Shown here: positions 53,391 through 62,427 of the stretch, in pieces
How positions within the stretch are numbered: position 1 is the stretch's first letter
How the letters are laid out: every line of letters starts with the position of its first letter
Assembly (NCBI GenBank): GCA_001769535.1
Contig: MEOH01000027.1
Span: 96,553 to 160,552 of the forward strand
Origin: Bacteroidetes bacterium GWF2_38_335
Lineage (GTDB): Bacteria; Bacteroidota; Bacteroidia; Bacteroidales; GWF2-38-335
Reading direction: 5' to 3'
Length of the DNA: 64,000 nucleotides
The notes under the pieces: generated by a model
Told to the model about the DNA's origin: nothing
Databases searched by the model: none
The model's input: the letters and a program-made list of their open reading frames with translations, nothing else
Made by a program: the position numbers and the translations under genes

Positions 53391-54131
53391 TTATTTTTTC
53401 TCTGCTCTTGCAAGACGAACAAACACCTCGTCCATATTATCAGCACCAAATTGTTTTTTCAGATTTTCAGGTGTATCCAACGCATCAATCCTTCCGTCAA
53501 CCATAATACACACACGATTGCAGTATTCGGCTTCGTCCATATAATGTGTTGTAACAAAAACTGTAATGCCGGTATGGGCAGTTTCATAAATCAGATCCCA
53601 AAACTGACGGCGTGTGATGGGGTCGACGCCCCCTGTTGGTTCATCCAGGAAAACAATTTTTGGTTCATGAAAAACAGCTATAGAAAATGCGAGTTTCTGC
53701 TTCCATCCTAATGGTATTGAGGAGATCAGAGAGCCAGCATGTTCTGAAAAATTAAGTTTTTCAAGCAGATCTTTTGTTTTTCTTTTTATGGTATCGCGGC
53801 TCAGACCATAAATTCCACCATAAAACCTGATATTTTCTTTAACTGTGAGGTCACTGTACAAAGAAAATTTCTGGCTCATGTAACCAATATTCTTTTTTAT
53901 TTTTTCGGTTTCATGATATGCGTCGAATCCGGCCACGCTAATTTCACCGGATGTAGGTGATGATAATCCGCACAAAATTTTAATAGCAGTGGTTTTTCCT
54001 GCTCCGTTGGCTCCCAAAAAGCCAAAAATTTCACCTTTAAACACGTCAAAACTGAGATTTTTATTTGCCTCAAAATCTCCAAATTTTTTGACAAGGTTCT
54101 TAACTGATATTATTTTTTCACGTTGATCCAA
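53391..54131 (-). CDS. ABC transporter ATPase (second half of a YbhF-like pair)
   Basis: A 246-residue ATPase: Walker A GANGAGKTT, Q-loop GYMSQKFSLY, Walker B IVFLDEPTGGVD and switch His (VTTHYMDEAEYCN). The signature normally LSGGQ reads SIPLGWKQKLA, a degenerate form also known from the C-terminal half of YbhF-like proteins. In YbhF two ATPases are fused; here they are separate genes 32 bases apart. It powers export together with the two permeases. Confidence 0.9.
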   Translation of the reverse strand: MDQREKIISVKNLVKKFGDFEANKNLSFDVFKGEIFGFLGANGAGKTTAIKILCGLSSPTSGEISVAGFDAYHETEKIKKNIGYMSQKFSLYSDLTVKENIRFYGGIYGLSRDTIKRKTKDLLEKLNFSEHAGSLISSIPLGWKQKLAFSIAVFHEPKIVFLDEPTGGVDPITRRQFWDLIYETAHTGITVFVTTHYMDEAEYCNRVCIMVDGRIDALDTPENLKKQFGADNMDEVFVRLARAEKK

Positions 54132-54163
54132 GGTTTAATTCTTTTTTTAAAATTTTGAATAAA

Positions 54164-55075
54164 TCATCCGTTTTCACTTTGCATCAGATCCATAAAGCAG
54201 TCCTCAATATTTGGCTTACACTCCCTGATGATTATATTTTTATGTCCCTTTTCTTCAAGATATTTTTTCAGAACATCAGTGTCTTTTCTTCCTGATTTTG
54301 GTGAAAAATGCAAAAATTGTCCGAATAAAAACACCGATAATGTATCATTGAATTTGCCAATATCTCCTTTCAGCTTGTACATATTATCCGAAGAGATTTC
54401 AAACAGTACATTTTTATATTTTGATATAATTCCCATGGGTGTATCAATATCCAGAATTTCTCCTTTCTGTATAAGGGCTACCCGGTCGCATAATTCTGCT
54501 TCGTCCATGTATGGTGTTGAAACCAGAATGGTAATCCCATCGTTTTTGAGTTTTTTCAGCATTTGCCAGAATTCCTTTCTTGAAACGGCATCCACTCCGG
54601 TTGTTGGCTCGTCCAAAACGAGAATTTTAGGTTTATGAATAAGCGCACATGACAAAGCAAGCTTTTGTTTCATTCCTCCTGATAATTTGCCGGCCGGACG
54701 ATCTTTGAAAGGTTCAATCTGAATATAAATATCTTTTATGAGGTCATAGTTTTCTTTTAAGGTTGTTCCGAAAACTGCAGCAAAAAAAGACAGATTTTCC
54801 TCAACCGACAAATCCTGATAAAGCGAAAACCGACCAGGCATATAACCTGTTATTTTTCGGATATTTTTGTAATCTTTGACTACATCCAATCCAAAAACAC
54901 TTGCCGATCCTGAATCTGCGAGAATCAGGGTGGTCAGAATTCTTAGCAAACTTGTTTTTCCTGCGCCATCCGGACCGATAAACCCAAAAAGTTCTCCTTC
55001 ATTTACAGAAAAGGAAATATCCTTAAGCGCATTAACTTTTTTATAAGATATTGATATGTGAGAAGCAACAACCAT
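54164..55075 (-). CDS. ABC transporter ATPase (first half of a YbhF-like pair)
   Basis: A 303-residue ATPase: Walker A GPDGAGKTS, Q-loop GYMPGRFSLYQDL, canonical signature LSGGMKQKLALS, Walker B ILVLDEPTTGVD. The switch His is replaced by Pro (VSTPYMDEAELCD), so this site may be weakened, complementing the neighbour, which has the His but an altered signature. A C-terminal extension of ~80 residues follows. Starts 1 base after the membrane fusion protein gene. Confidence 0.9.
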   Translation of the reverse strand: MVVASHISISYKKVNALKDISFSVNEGELFGFIGPDGAGKTSLLRILTTLILADSGSASVFGLDVVKDYKNIRKITGYMPGRFSLYQDLSVEENLSFFAAVFGTTLKENYDLIKDIYIQIEPFKDRPAGKLSGGMKQKLALSCALIHKPKILVLDEPTTGVDAVSRKEFWQMLKKLKNDGITILVSTPYMDEAELCDRVALIQKGEILDIDTPMGIISKYKNVLFEISSDNMYKLKGDIGKFNDTLSVFLFGQFLHFSPKSGRKDTDVLKKYLEEKGHKNIIIRECKPNIEDCFMDLMQSENG

Positions 55076-55076
55076 T

Positions 55077-55973
55077 TTAAAATTTTATTTCTCCGGGCAT
55101 CCCAAATTTTATACTGCCATCATTTTCAACAATAATTTTAACGGCATATACCAAATTCACTCTTTCTTCGCGTGTTTGAATAATTTTAGGTGTGAACTCG
55201 GCCTGAGAGGAAATCCATGAAACAGTTCCCTTAACAGTAGTCAATTCTCCCTTGCCTGAATCATAAAGAACATCAACCTCTTTGCCGGGTTTTATCTCAG
55301 AAAGCTGATCGCCCGAAACATACACACGAAGCTCAACTTTGGTAAGGTCTGCAATTTTATACAGCGCTTTACCTGCGGATGTCATTTCAAATGGTTCACA
55401 ATATTTTTCGAGCACACTTCCGTTTACCGGATTTACAATTATCGAGCGGGCTATCTGGTCTTCGATTTGTTTAATTTGAACATCGTAAACTTTTTGCTCA
55501 TTTATAACCGGTGAATTTTGTGCCTGAATGGAAGCAATCTGTTTTTGGTTTACCTTGATCTGACTTTCAATGTCATCGAGCTGCTTTTGTGTGGCGGCCC
55601 CATCTTTAAGAAGTTTTTCAATTCTTTGCTTTTCAAAGACCAGTTTATCATTTTGTTCATCAAGTACCCTAATCTGAGCAAAAATATTGTCGGTTCTTGA
55701 AGACACTGCTTTTTTCTGGGCAATCAGCTGTTCTTTTTTTAAGCTAAGCTGAATGGTATCTATCAGTCCGACTGTTTCGCCTTTTTTGAGCACACTGCCC
55801 TCTTCCACAGAAAAATTTAAAACTTTTCCGCTCACCTCAGCCGAAATAATTGTTTCTTTTGCTTCAAAGTTTCCATAGGCATCTGATTCGGAATCAGATT
55901 CGGAGCAAGCCCACCACACCACCGGAGCAGCGGTTAAAATGGCAATTCTAAAAAATTTATTATTGATTTTCAT
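55077..55973 (-). CDS. HlyD-family membrane fusion lipoprotein (YbhG-like)
   Basis: A 298-residue periplasmic adaptor with lipobox VVWWAC (Cys23), biotinyl-lipoyl-like half-motifs (ISAEVSGKVLNFSVEEGSVL at ~44-63 and VNPVNGSVLEKYCE near 180), a long coiled-coil hairpin (~75-170) and a C-terminal barrel domain. It connects the inner-membrane ABC unit with the TolC-type channel encoded upstream, whose 3' end it overlaps by 14 bases. Confidence 0.9.
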   Translation of the reverse strand: MKINNKFFRIAILTAAPVVWWACSESDSESDAYGNFEAKETIISAEVSGKVLNFSVEEGSVLKKGETVGLIDTIQLSLKKEQLIAQKKAVSSRTDNIFAQIRVLDEQNDKLVFEKQRIEKLLKDGAATQKQLDDIESQIKVNQKQIASIQAQNSPVINEQKVYDVQIKQIEDQIARSIIVNPVNGSVLEKYCEPFEMTSAGKALYKIADLTKVELRVYVSGDQLSEIKPGKEVDVLYDSGKGELTTVKGTVSWISSQAEFTPKIIQTREERVNLVYAVKIIVENDGSIKFGMPGEIKF

Positions 55974-57267
55974 TGATGATATATTTTAAATTACCTGATA
56001 ATGTCAAGAGATTGATTCTGGCTTTCACCAGCTGAAGCTTATAGTTATCGTAGCTGATCTGAGTTTGTGTTTTTGCATTTTGATCGGTCAAATAATCATT
56101 GGAAGTAATCACGCCGTTTTCAAATTTTGAAGATGATTTTTGTGCAATGCTTTCCCTAAGCCTGAGGATTTCACGGCTTTTTACAATCAGCGACCCATAT
56201 TTTTCAATATCGGCTTTTTCTTTTTCAATTTGTACATCCTGGGCATTTTTAAAAATTTCTTCCTGAACAACCACCATATCTTTTTGAATGCTGATAATTT
56301 TTCTGTCGCGTGAAGTTTTCCACATATCCGTAATGCTCCAGGTTACTTTAGCCCCAACAATATAGAATGAATCAAACTGATCGCTGAGCATATTCAGACC
56401 GGGTTTGCCGTAGCCAATCTGACCAAAGCCAAAGAGCATTGGTGAATTCTTTTTTGAAAGAAGGTTATTACCAGCATCGAGTTTTTTCCGGCTTAATTCA
56501 AACAATCCGTATTCTGGTCTGGTCCCAGCATTTTCATATCCAACCGGGTCAGGTTCCGAAAAAACCACTTGTTCACCTAAATCAAATGAAAGCAATTTTT
56601 CCAACATTTGAATGGAAGCTTTTCGTGCCGATTCAATTTCAATAAGCTGCTGGTCAATTTTCAGTTGCTCGGCCATTAAAATCTGCACTGCAGTAGAATC
56701 GCCCACTCCGTTTTTTATAGCCGATCCAGCAACTTTTATTTTTTCACCAATTTCATTTCTGAGAAGGGCGAGCGACTGGTTGGTTGACTGTAAAGAAAGA
56801 ACAGTAAAAAACAGACTGTTGATTTGTGAACTGAGTTTATACATATCCACTTCAATTTGCTTCAGGTCAGCTTCAAGGCCTGTGCTCTCAAATTCCTTCT
56901 GTGCTTTTGTCAGTCCGCCATCCCAAATTGTCTGAGAAACATCCAAAGTAAATTTATACTGATCTTTTGCGGGGTCGGGCATCTCGGGAGAGGGAAGCTG
57001 TCCGATACCAGGAATTTCAGGCATGGTAATGGAGACCTGGGTAACGTCAGACTGATAAGTAGCCTGTCCGTTAAGAGAAACACCCGGAAGATAGTTTTGG
57101 GCATAATTTTGCAGGCGAAGAACAGATGCTTTTTCAAGCAGACCTTTTTGTTTTATCAGAGGATAATTTTCGTTTGCGATTCGGTAGCAATCAGAAAGAT
57201 TCAGCGAATCCCTTTGTGAAAAAGCAGTTCCTGCCAATAGTACTAAAAACAGGGTTATTATTTTCAT
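55960..57267 (-). CDS. TolC-family outer-membrane efflux protein
   Basis: A 435-residue TolC-like channel protein with signal peptide (MKIITLFLVLLAGTAFSQ). Two helical-hairpin repeats with the typical ANENYPLIKQKGLLEKA and NDYLTDQNAKTQTQISYDNY segments flank strands such as KFTLDVSQTIWDGG. It forms the exit duct across the outer membrane. Starts in a 4-base overlap with the TetR gene. Confidence 0.9.
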   Translation of the reverse strand: MKIITLFLVLLAGTAFSQRDSLNLSDCYRIANENYPLIKQKGLLEKASVLRLQNYAQNYLPGVSLNGQATYQSDVTQVSITMPEIPGIGQLPSPEMPDPAKDQYKFTLDVSQTIWDGGLTKAQKEFESTGLEADLKQIEVDMYKLSSQINSLFFTVLSLQSTNQSLALLRNEIGEKIKVAGSAIKNGVGDSTAVQILMAEQLKIDQQLIEIESARKASIQMLEKLLSFDLGEQVVFSEPDPVGYENAGTRPEYGLFELSRKKLDAGNNLLSKKNSPMLFGFGQIGYGKPGLNMLSDQFDSFYIVGAKVTWSITDMWKTSRDRKIISIQKDMVVVQEEIFKNAQDVQIEKEKADIEKYGSLIVKSREILRLRESIAQKSSSKFENGVITSNDYLTDQNAKTQTQISYDNYKLQLVKARINLLTLSGNLKYIINENQ

Positions 57268-57893
57268 GATTTTCTAATTGAGTTAATTAAAAAGGTAGTC
57301 ACCTCAAGTTTTCTCATTTCCAAAAATTTGTCATAAGCTTTTTTGTCGTTTTCAAAACCGATTCTTTGCAGTAAAGGGCGGGCGGCAACCGGGAAAATGC
57401 AAAGCGACATCATATTTACAAACAGATGTTTGCTGTCGACTCCTTCATGAACCAATCCCATTTCTTTAGCAATTTTCACATCCTTTGCAAAAGATTCAAC
57501 GGGGTTAAAACCAATTTCTTTAAAAGCATTCAATAAAATACCAGCAATGCCATCAGGGTTTCGGTGTAATTCGAAAATAAGGAATAATGGAGCTGAAGGA
57601 TGTTTTGTAATAATATCAATATATCCATCAACAAACTTTTCAATTTTTTCAAAAAGAGGCAAGTCTGACGACAGCACTTTTAGTGTTTTAGGCATAAATT
57701 TCACAAGTACTGCCTTAAAAACCGCACCAAAAAGCTTTTCTTTCGACCTATAATAATAATGCAATAATGATTTGTTGATCCCAGCTTTATCAGCAATTTC
57801 CTGCATACGTGTTCCCGACATTCCTTTTTCGGTAAAAACATCCTGGGCTGCTTCCAGAATTTTACCTTCGGTATCCTTGTTTAATTCAGTCAT
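57264..57893 (-). CDS. TetR-family transcription regulator
   Basis: A 209-residue repressor-type protein: N-terminal helix-turn-helix (ILEAAQDVFTEKGMSGTRMQ, EIADKAGINKSLLHYYYRSK) and a helical ligand-binding domain. First gene of the seven-gene exporter operon TetR-TolC-HlyD-ATPase-ATPase-permease-permease, like CecR (YbiH) with YbhGFSR. A palindrome 28-51 bases upstream of its start (57921-57944) is the likely operator, implying autoregulation of the whole operon. The export substrate is unknown. Confidence 0.9.
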   Translation of the reverse strand: MTELNKDTEGKILEAAQDVFTEKGMSGTRMQEIADKAGINKSLLHYYYRSKEKLFGAVFKAVLVKFMPKTLKVLSSDLPLFEKIEKFVDGYIDIITKHPSAPLFLIFELHRNPDGIAGILLNAFKEIGFNPVESFAKDVKIAKEMGLVHEGVDSKHLFVNMMSLCIFPVAARPLLQRIGFENDKKAYDKFLEMRKLEVTTFLINSIRKS

Positions 57894-57920
57894 AAATTTT
57901 GGCCATTTGTTTTAATTAAT

Positions 57921-57944
57921 TGGTTTAACTTTATAGTTTAACCA
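57921..57944. promoter_or_regulatory. Likely TetR operator
   Basis: TGGTTTAAC and its exact complement GTTTAACCA are separated by TTTATA, 28 bases before the TetR start codon. Size and position fit a TetR-family operator. Outer TTTTGGCCA/TGGTCAAAA-like sequences further flank it. Confidence 0.6.
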
Positions 57945-58078
57945 TTTGGTCAAAATTATTGCATTTTTTTATTGCCTGCAAATTTTTCGTCAAAAAAAGT
58001 TGAATTTACTGAATATGTTAATAGTAAAAATGAACGGGGTTTTCATAAAAGAGGTTGCCTCAAATTACTTTCTCCGAG

Positions 58079-58168
58079 GATTTTCAAGTGCTTTTTACCC
58101 TTGATCCCTAAAGGGAAGCCCTTGAAAATCAGACACCTTTTAGGGAAGGGGCAAATCGGATTTTCAAG
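58079..58168. repeat. GATTTTCAAG repeat cluster
   Basis: GATTTTCAAG (58079-58088) pairs with CTTGAAAATC (58121-58130), enclosing a smaller TCCCT/AGGGA hairpin (58105-58116); a third direct copy lies at 58159-58168. This fills most of the 310-base gap 57894-58203. No gene was seen in it. Confidence 0.65.
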
Positions 58169-58203
58169 AATTGGTTGGTAAAAGCCCTTTTGAGTCGGTC
58201 TCT

Positions 58204-59589
58204 TTATTCCATCAAAAGTTTTCCTTTAGTGGTTTTTCCCGAGCTGTCAGTTATATTGTAATAATACATTCCGGATGGAATATTACATCCTTTCAAAGGA
58301 ATTGTATTTCCGGTAATATTGGACAGTTCAAATATTTTTCGGCCAAGACCATCATACAGATCAAAACTGCAATTTTCCAGATTGGAGGAAGAAATGAGAT
58401 CAGATAGTTTTGACACAGGGTTCGGACTAATTTTTATTTCAGACACTAATTTTGAGACATCATTTACAGATACAGATGAGCATGTAAAAAAATTATTTAC
58501 GCAGTTTGGTAATCCAAAAACAGATTTTTTTCCTTCGAGGGAAAAGGCATTTTCACTAAAACCACAGGCAATATCTGGAGTGTTTGGGTTTTCAATAACC
58601 GCCAAACTGCCATCATAACCTGTTGTTCCCGAAGCGATGTAAATTTTGCAATCGGGCGCCAGCATTAATGCACCATAATTTCCTGATGTGGTAGCAATTA
58701 TAATCTTGCTGGCAGGAATGTCGGCGGCCTGCATATCAAACTGACAAAGTTGTTTATTCATGTTATCATAGACGTATAAAAATTTGTCATTTGATGAAAA
58801 TGCAGCACCCATTCCTCCAATTCCCAGATTTATTGCATTACTAATTGCTCCTGTTGTATTGTTAAAATCATAAAGAAAAACGTCGAAATTTGCAGTATAC
58901 ACAATTTTTGTTTTACTTGAAGTTACTGCCAACTGTCCGCCATATTGAGGCATAAATGCATTGCCGGCACTTGTTATGGTGTTGGATACGCCGGTTGAAG
59001 ATACTAATATGGAATGGAAAACAGCAGCGGTATTTTCATGAACTATCACCCAATAATCAGTTTCGTTTGAATGTTGGATTCCCAGCATGGATTCATTTGA
59101 ATTTGCCTGAACAGAAACATTTTTGGTGGTTACATCACCATTTCCACCATCAAGAGTCATGTCAACTATATTGTATCTTGTTCCGCCTGTATAACTATTT
59201 TCGTTGCAGTCGTTAGTAAAAACATAATACTGATTTGAGTCTCCCGGATAAGGCACAATAAGGCAAGATTGAAAAGCACTGTTGCATCCGGAAGTAGAAG
59301 ACAAATCTCCGTTGGGCATCAAAACATGATCGTTATTCCAGATTCCACCTGAATAAGAGGTCAGACTAAAGGAACCCCCATTGGTATAAAAAAGCAAGTT
59401 CCCTAGATTGTCACAAACAACCGAAGTACCTTCGTATGATTGCATAGCACTATTTGTAAGAACAGTTGGTGGCGCAGTATTAAAATCAATGCCTGCCTGA
59501 TCTCCAAAATACCAGATATAGTTTTCTTTCTGTGAATATGATGTGATAAATAACAAAAGAGCTAAAGTCAGAATAGTAATTGTTTTCAT
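58204..59589 (-). CDS. T9SS-secreted beta-propeller-like protein
   Basis: A 461-residue exported protein: signal peptide (MKTITILTLALLLFITSYSQ), then a repeat-rich body of the type that opens with YIWYFGDQAGIDFNTAPPTV and continues with GNLLFYTNGG, HVLMPNGDL, SCLIVPYPGD and YYVFTND. This propeller-like family is widespread in Bacteroidota, usually joined to gliding-motility or T9SS sorting domains. The last ~75 residues are a type A sorting domain (ISPNPVSKL, SGMYYYNITDSSGK). Secreted or surface-bound; molecular role unknown. Confidence 0.85.
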   Translation of the reverse strand: MKTITILTLALLLFITSYSQKENYIWYFGDQAGIDFNTAPPTVLTNSAMQSYEGTSVVCDNLGNLLFYTNGGSFSLTSYSGGIWNNDHVLMPNGDLSSTSGCNSAFQSCLIVPYPGDSNQYYVFTNDCNENSYTGGTRYNIVDMTLDGGNGDVTTKNVSVQANSNESMLGIQHSNETDYWVIVHENTAAVFHSILVSSTGVSNTITSAGNAFMPQYGGQLAVTSSKTKIVYTANFDVFLYDFNNTTGAISNAINLGIGGMGAAFSSNDKFLYVYDNMNKQLCQFDMQAADIPASKIIIATTSGNYGALMLAPDCKIYIASGTTGYDGSLAVIENPNTPDIACGFSENAFSLEGKKSVFGLPNCVNNFFTCSSVSVNDVSKLVSEIKISPNPVSKLSDLISSSNLENCSFDLYDGLGRKIFELSNITGNTIPLKGCNIPSGMYYYNITDSSGKTTKGKLLME

Positions 59590-59703
59590 GGTAAATAGTT
59601 TTTTTATGCATTAAAGGTAAGTTTTTTATTTTAATGATTATCTGGAAAGATGAATTACGCCATCATATTACTAATTACTAATGACACACTAAAATTAATT
59701 GTC

Positions 59704-59761
59704 AGGCCTAAAGGCCTCTTTATACTACCATTTCATAAACCCTGTCTTTTAGGCAGAGTTT
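59704..59761. repeat. Two adjacent intergenic palindromes
   Basis: AGGCCT-AA-AGGCCT (59704-59717) and an imperfect hairpin AAACCCTG...CAGAGTTT (59737-59761) lie in the 312-base gap 59590-59901. They resemble dispersed AGGCC/CTTTTAGGC elements of Bacteroidota. The gap also carries the promoter below. Confidence 0.6.
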
Positions 59762-59828
59762 ATTTGCCAATTGAAAAACTATTTTTCATCACTTTATTTT
59801 AGAAATTTGTCAAAAGATCATTAAAAAA

Positions 59829-59860
59829 TTTGCATTCAGTTATATTTTTATTTATATTTG
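59829..59860 (+). promoter_or_regulatory. Promoter of the dihydroorotate-dehydrogenase-like gene
   Basis: TTTG (59829-59832) and TATATTTG (59853-59860) are 20 bases apart, a full match to the Bacteroidota consensus. The ATG is 41 bases downstream. Confidence 0.75.
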
Positions 59861-59901
59861 GTCTAAATTAATATAACTCTAAACAGTAAAAGAAAAAAAT
59901 C

Positions 59902-60921
59902 ATGGCAGACTTAAATTTAAAAACCAGATATATGGGGATTGAATTAAAAAACCCCATAGTTGTCGGATCTTGTAATTTAGTAACAGATACAGACAATCTT
60001 AAAAAAATCGAAGAAGCCGGTGCCGCCGCAGTGGTTTACAAATCGCTTTTCGAAGAGCAGATTCAGGTAGAAAGCATGCAACATGACGAGGAAATTGAAG
60101 CTCACAATGAAATGCATGCTGAGATGACTTCAATGTTTCCAGGGATCAAACATGCTGGTCCGGAAGAACATCTCCTGAATCTTAGGAAAGCTAAAGAGAG
60201 TATCGGAATACCCGTTATAGCCAGTTTGAATGCAGTCAACAAAGAAACCTGGCTTGAGTACGCAAAAAAAATCGAACAAACAGGAGTATCAGCCATAGAA
60301 ATCAATCTGTATAATACACCCCGCGATAAGGATGTAAGTTCCTCAAGTATTGAAAAGGAACAGATTGAATTATTGGTTGAACTAAAAAAATCTTTAAAAA
60401 TCCCCATTGCCGTTAAATTGAGTCCGTTTTATGCAAATCCCCTTCATGTAATAGCCGAGATGGATAAAACAGGTGTGGATGCTTTTGTGCTTTTCAACAA
60501 ACTTTTCCAACCAGAACTTGACATCGAAAAAATCCAGCATGTTTTTCCGCTTAACCTGAGTCATCCGGGTGACTATAACCTGTCGCTCAGATATGCCGGA
60601 CTGTTGCATGGAAATATTAATGCAAACATTACCGCGAACGGAGGAATTTATAATGGCGATGAAATTGTAAAGCTACTTTTGGCCGGAGCAACTAATGTTC
60701 AGGTTGTTAGTGCCATTTACAGGCATCGTTATGATGTTATCAAGAAAATGCTTTTTGAATTAGAATCATGGATGACACGAAAAGGATTTTCATCAATTGA
60801 TGAATTCAGGGGGAAACTTTCAAAGGCAAACATCAAGGATCCTTATGCCTACAAAAGATCTCAATATGTTGATATTCTGATGAATTCTGAATTGTACACA
60901 AAAAAATACAACCAGATTTAG
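59902..60921 (+). CDS. Dihydroorotate dehydrogenase-like FMN protein
   Basis: A 339-residue TIM-barrel protein of the PyrD family: YMGIELKNPIVVGSCNLV at the start, AVVYKSLFEEQI, IPVIASLNAV, AIEINLYNTP, IPIAVKLSPF and a phosphate-binding end (ITANGGIYNGDEIVKLLLAGATNVQV; here GGIYNGDE and AGATNVQVV). The Asn/Pro/Cys signature of pyrimidine-synthesising DHODs is not preserved (INLYNTP in place of xNxSCPN). Such DHOD-like proteins are common in anaerobes and probably serve another oxidoreduction. Single-gene unit with its own promoter and terminator. Confidence 0.85.
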   Translation: MADLNLKTRYMGIELKNPIVVGSCNLVTDTDNLKKIEEAGAAAVVYKSLFEEQIQVESMQHDEEIEAHNEMHAEMTSMFPGIKHAGPEEHLLNLRKAKESIGIPVIASLNAVNKETWLEYAKKIEQTGVSAIEINLYNTPRDKDVSSSSIEKEQIELLVELKKSLKIPIAVKLSPFYANPLHVIAEMDKTGVDAFVLFNKLFQPELDIEKIQHVFPLNLSHPGDYNLSLRYAGLLHGNINANITANGGIYNGDEIVKLLLAGATNVQVVSAIYRHRYDVIKKMLFELESWMTRKGFSSIDEFRGKLSKANIKDPYAYKRSQYVDILMNSELYTKKYNQI

Positions 60922-60947
60922 AATTTCTTTACTATAAAAGATTGGTT

Positions 60948-60977
60948 AAAAACCCCTGCCTTAAGACAGGGGTTTTT
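60948..60977. terminator. Bidirectional terminator
   Basis: AAAAACCCCTG and its complement CAGGGGTTTTT around an 8-base loop, between the DHOD-like gene and the MATE gene. Its right arm overlaps the MATE stop codon. The A- and T-runs make it work on both strands. Confidence 0.88.
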
Positions 60978-62382
60978 ATACTTTTTTAAGTTTCCACCTG
61001 CCTTTTCTAAACAAATAAATACTCAGAAGTGTCATAAACGATTCTGAAATAAGAATGGCAAAATAAGCTCCTTCTTCATCAAAACCCTGATTCATTGCAA
61101 GAAACCATGCAAGTGGCAGTTCCATCATCCAGAAACAGACAATATTTACAAGTGTTGGAGTTCGTGTATCTCCTGCCCCATTGAAAGCCTGAATCATTAC
61201 CATTCCGAAAGCATAGAAAACAAATCCCGAAGAAATGATTGTAAGCGCAGTTATTCCGGCACTTATTACAGCAGCATCATTAGTAAAAAACGACATCAAC
61301 TGGCTGGAAAAAACAATAATAATCAATCCGATAAATCCCATTACTGCGCTGTTTACAAATCCGATAATCCAGACAGATCGTTCGGCTTTACCCGGCTGAT
61401 TGGCACCCAAATTTTGCCCAACCAGTGTTGAGGCTGCATTTGAAATTCCCCATGCAGGAAGAATGACAAAAACAATAATACGGATTGCAATGGTATACCC
61501 CGCCATTACTGCACTTCCGAAATTTCCGATAATCCAAACCATTCCAATCCAGCTTGATGTGGCAATAAGATGCTGAGCCATTCCGCCCGTTGAAAGTTTC
61601 ACCAGTTCCTTCAGGATATCCCATTTAATTTTCAGTTGATTTTTCACCAGTGCCACCCGTTTTTTTCCACTGAAAAGAATCCACAACTGAATGGCCACTC
61701 CTACTCCCCTGCCAATAACCGTTGCAATAGCCGCACCTTCTATTCCCAACTCAGGAAATGGTCCATATCCAAAAATAAGCAATGGATCGAGTACAATATT
61801 TATTCCGTTGGCAATAAGCAAAACCTTCATAGAGACTGCTGCGTCGCCTGAGCTTCGGAATACTGCATTCATAACAAAAAGCAGCATTATAATACAGTTA
61901 CTTCCCAACATGATTGAGGTGTAGCCGTAATATTCTTCTGCCGAAACCTCGGATACACCCATGAGCATGAGTAATTCTTTGGCGTAAATAATTCCGGGAA
62001 CAGATACAACTGCAGAAAATGCCATTGCTGCTGCAATTGCCTGAAATGCTGCCACAGAAGCTCCTTCCCTGTTTTTTTCACCGATGCGCCTTGAAACCAC
62101 AGCAGTAGTAGCAGTAGACAGGCCTACAGCAACAGAGTAAATTATGGTCATAAAGGATTCTGTAAAACCCACAATGGCAATGGGGTCATTTCCGAGTCGT
62201 GATACAAACCAAATATCCACCAATGCAAAAATGGATTCCATAAGCATTTCAAGTACCATTGGAATGGATAGCAAAATAATTGCATTCCTGATACTTGTCT
62301 GCGTAAAATCCCTTTCCGAGCCAGTTACCGACTCTTTCAGAATTCTTAAAAAACCACGAAATTTCCCGTTTGGGTTAAGCAT
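60976..62382 (-). CDS. MATE family efflux transporter
   Basis: A 468-residue membrane protein with twelve hydrophobic segments in two six-helix halves. MATE hallmarks: SIPMVLEMLMESIFALVDIW and LGNDPIAIVGFTES near the start, VVSRRIGEKN, NAVFRSSGDAA at the end of the first half, and the matching SNAASTLVGQNLGANQPGKA and IQAFNGAGDTRTPTLVN in the second. Exports organic cations or drugs using a Na+ or H+ gradient; substrate not predictable. 45 bases separate it from the thioredoxin-like gene upstream. Confidence 0.92.
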   Translation of the reverse strand: MLNPNGKFRGFLRILKESVTGSERDFTQTSIRNAIILLSIPMVLEMLMESIFALVDIWFVSRLGNDPIAIVGFTESFMTIIYSVAVGLSTATTAVVSRRIGEKNREGASVAAFQAIAAAMAFSAVVSVPGIIYAKELLMLMGVSEVSAEEYYGYTSIMLGSNCIIMLLFVMNAVFRSSGDAAVSMKVLLIANGINIVLDPLLIFGYGPFPELGIEGAAIATVIGRGVGVAIQLWILFSGKKRVALVKNQLKIKWDILKELVKLSTGGMAQHLIATSSWIGMVWIIGNFGSAVMAGYTIAIRIIVFVILPAWGISNAASTLVGQNLGANQPGKAERSVWIIGFVNSAVMGFIGLIIIVFSSQLMSFFTNDAAVISAGITALTIISSGFVFYAFGMVMIQAFNGAGDTRTPTLVNIVCFWMMELPLAWFLAMNQGFDEEGAYFAILISESFMTLLSIYLFRKGRWKLKKV

Positions 62383-62427
62383 TGAAATATTAAAAACCGG
62401 ATTTTATATAGTCTATTTCTTAAACAA

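Noticed and set aside
57972-58181. 69-codon plus-strand frame in the gap before the T9SS propeller gene
   Set aside because: It runs through the GATTTTCAAG repeats and its product has no coding character.
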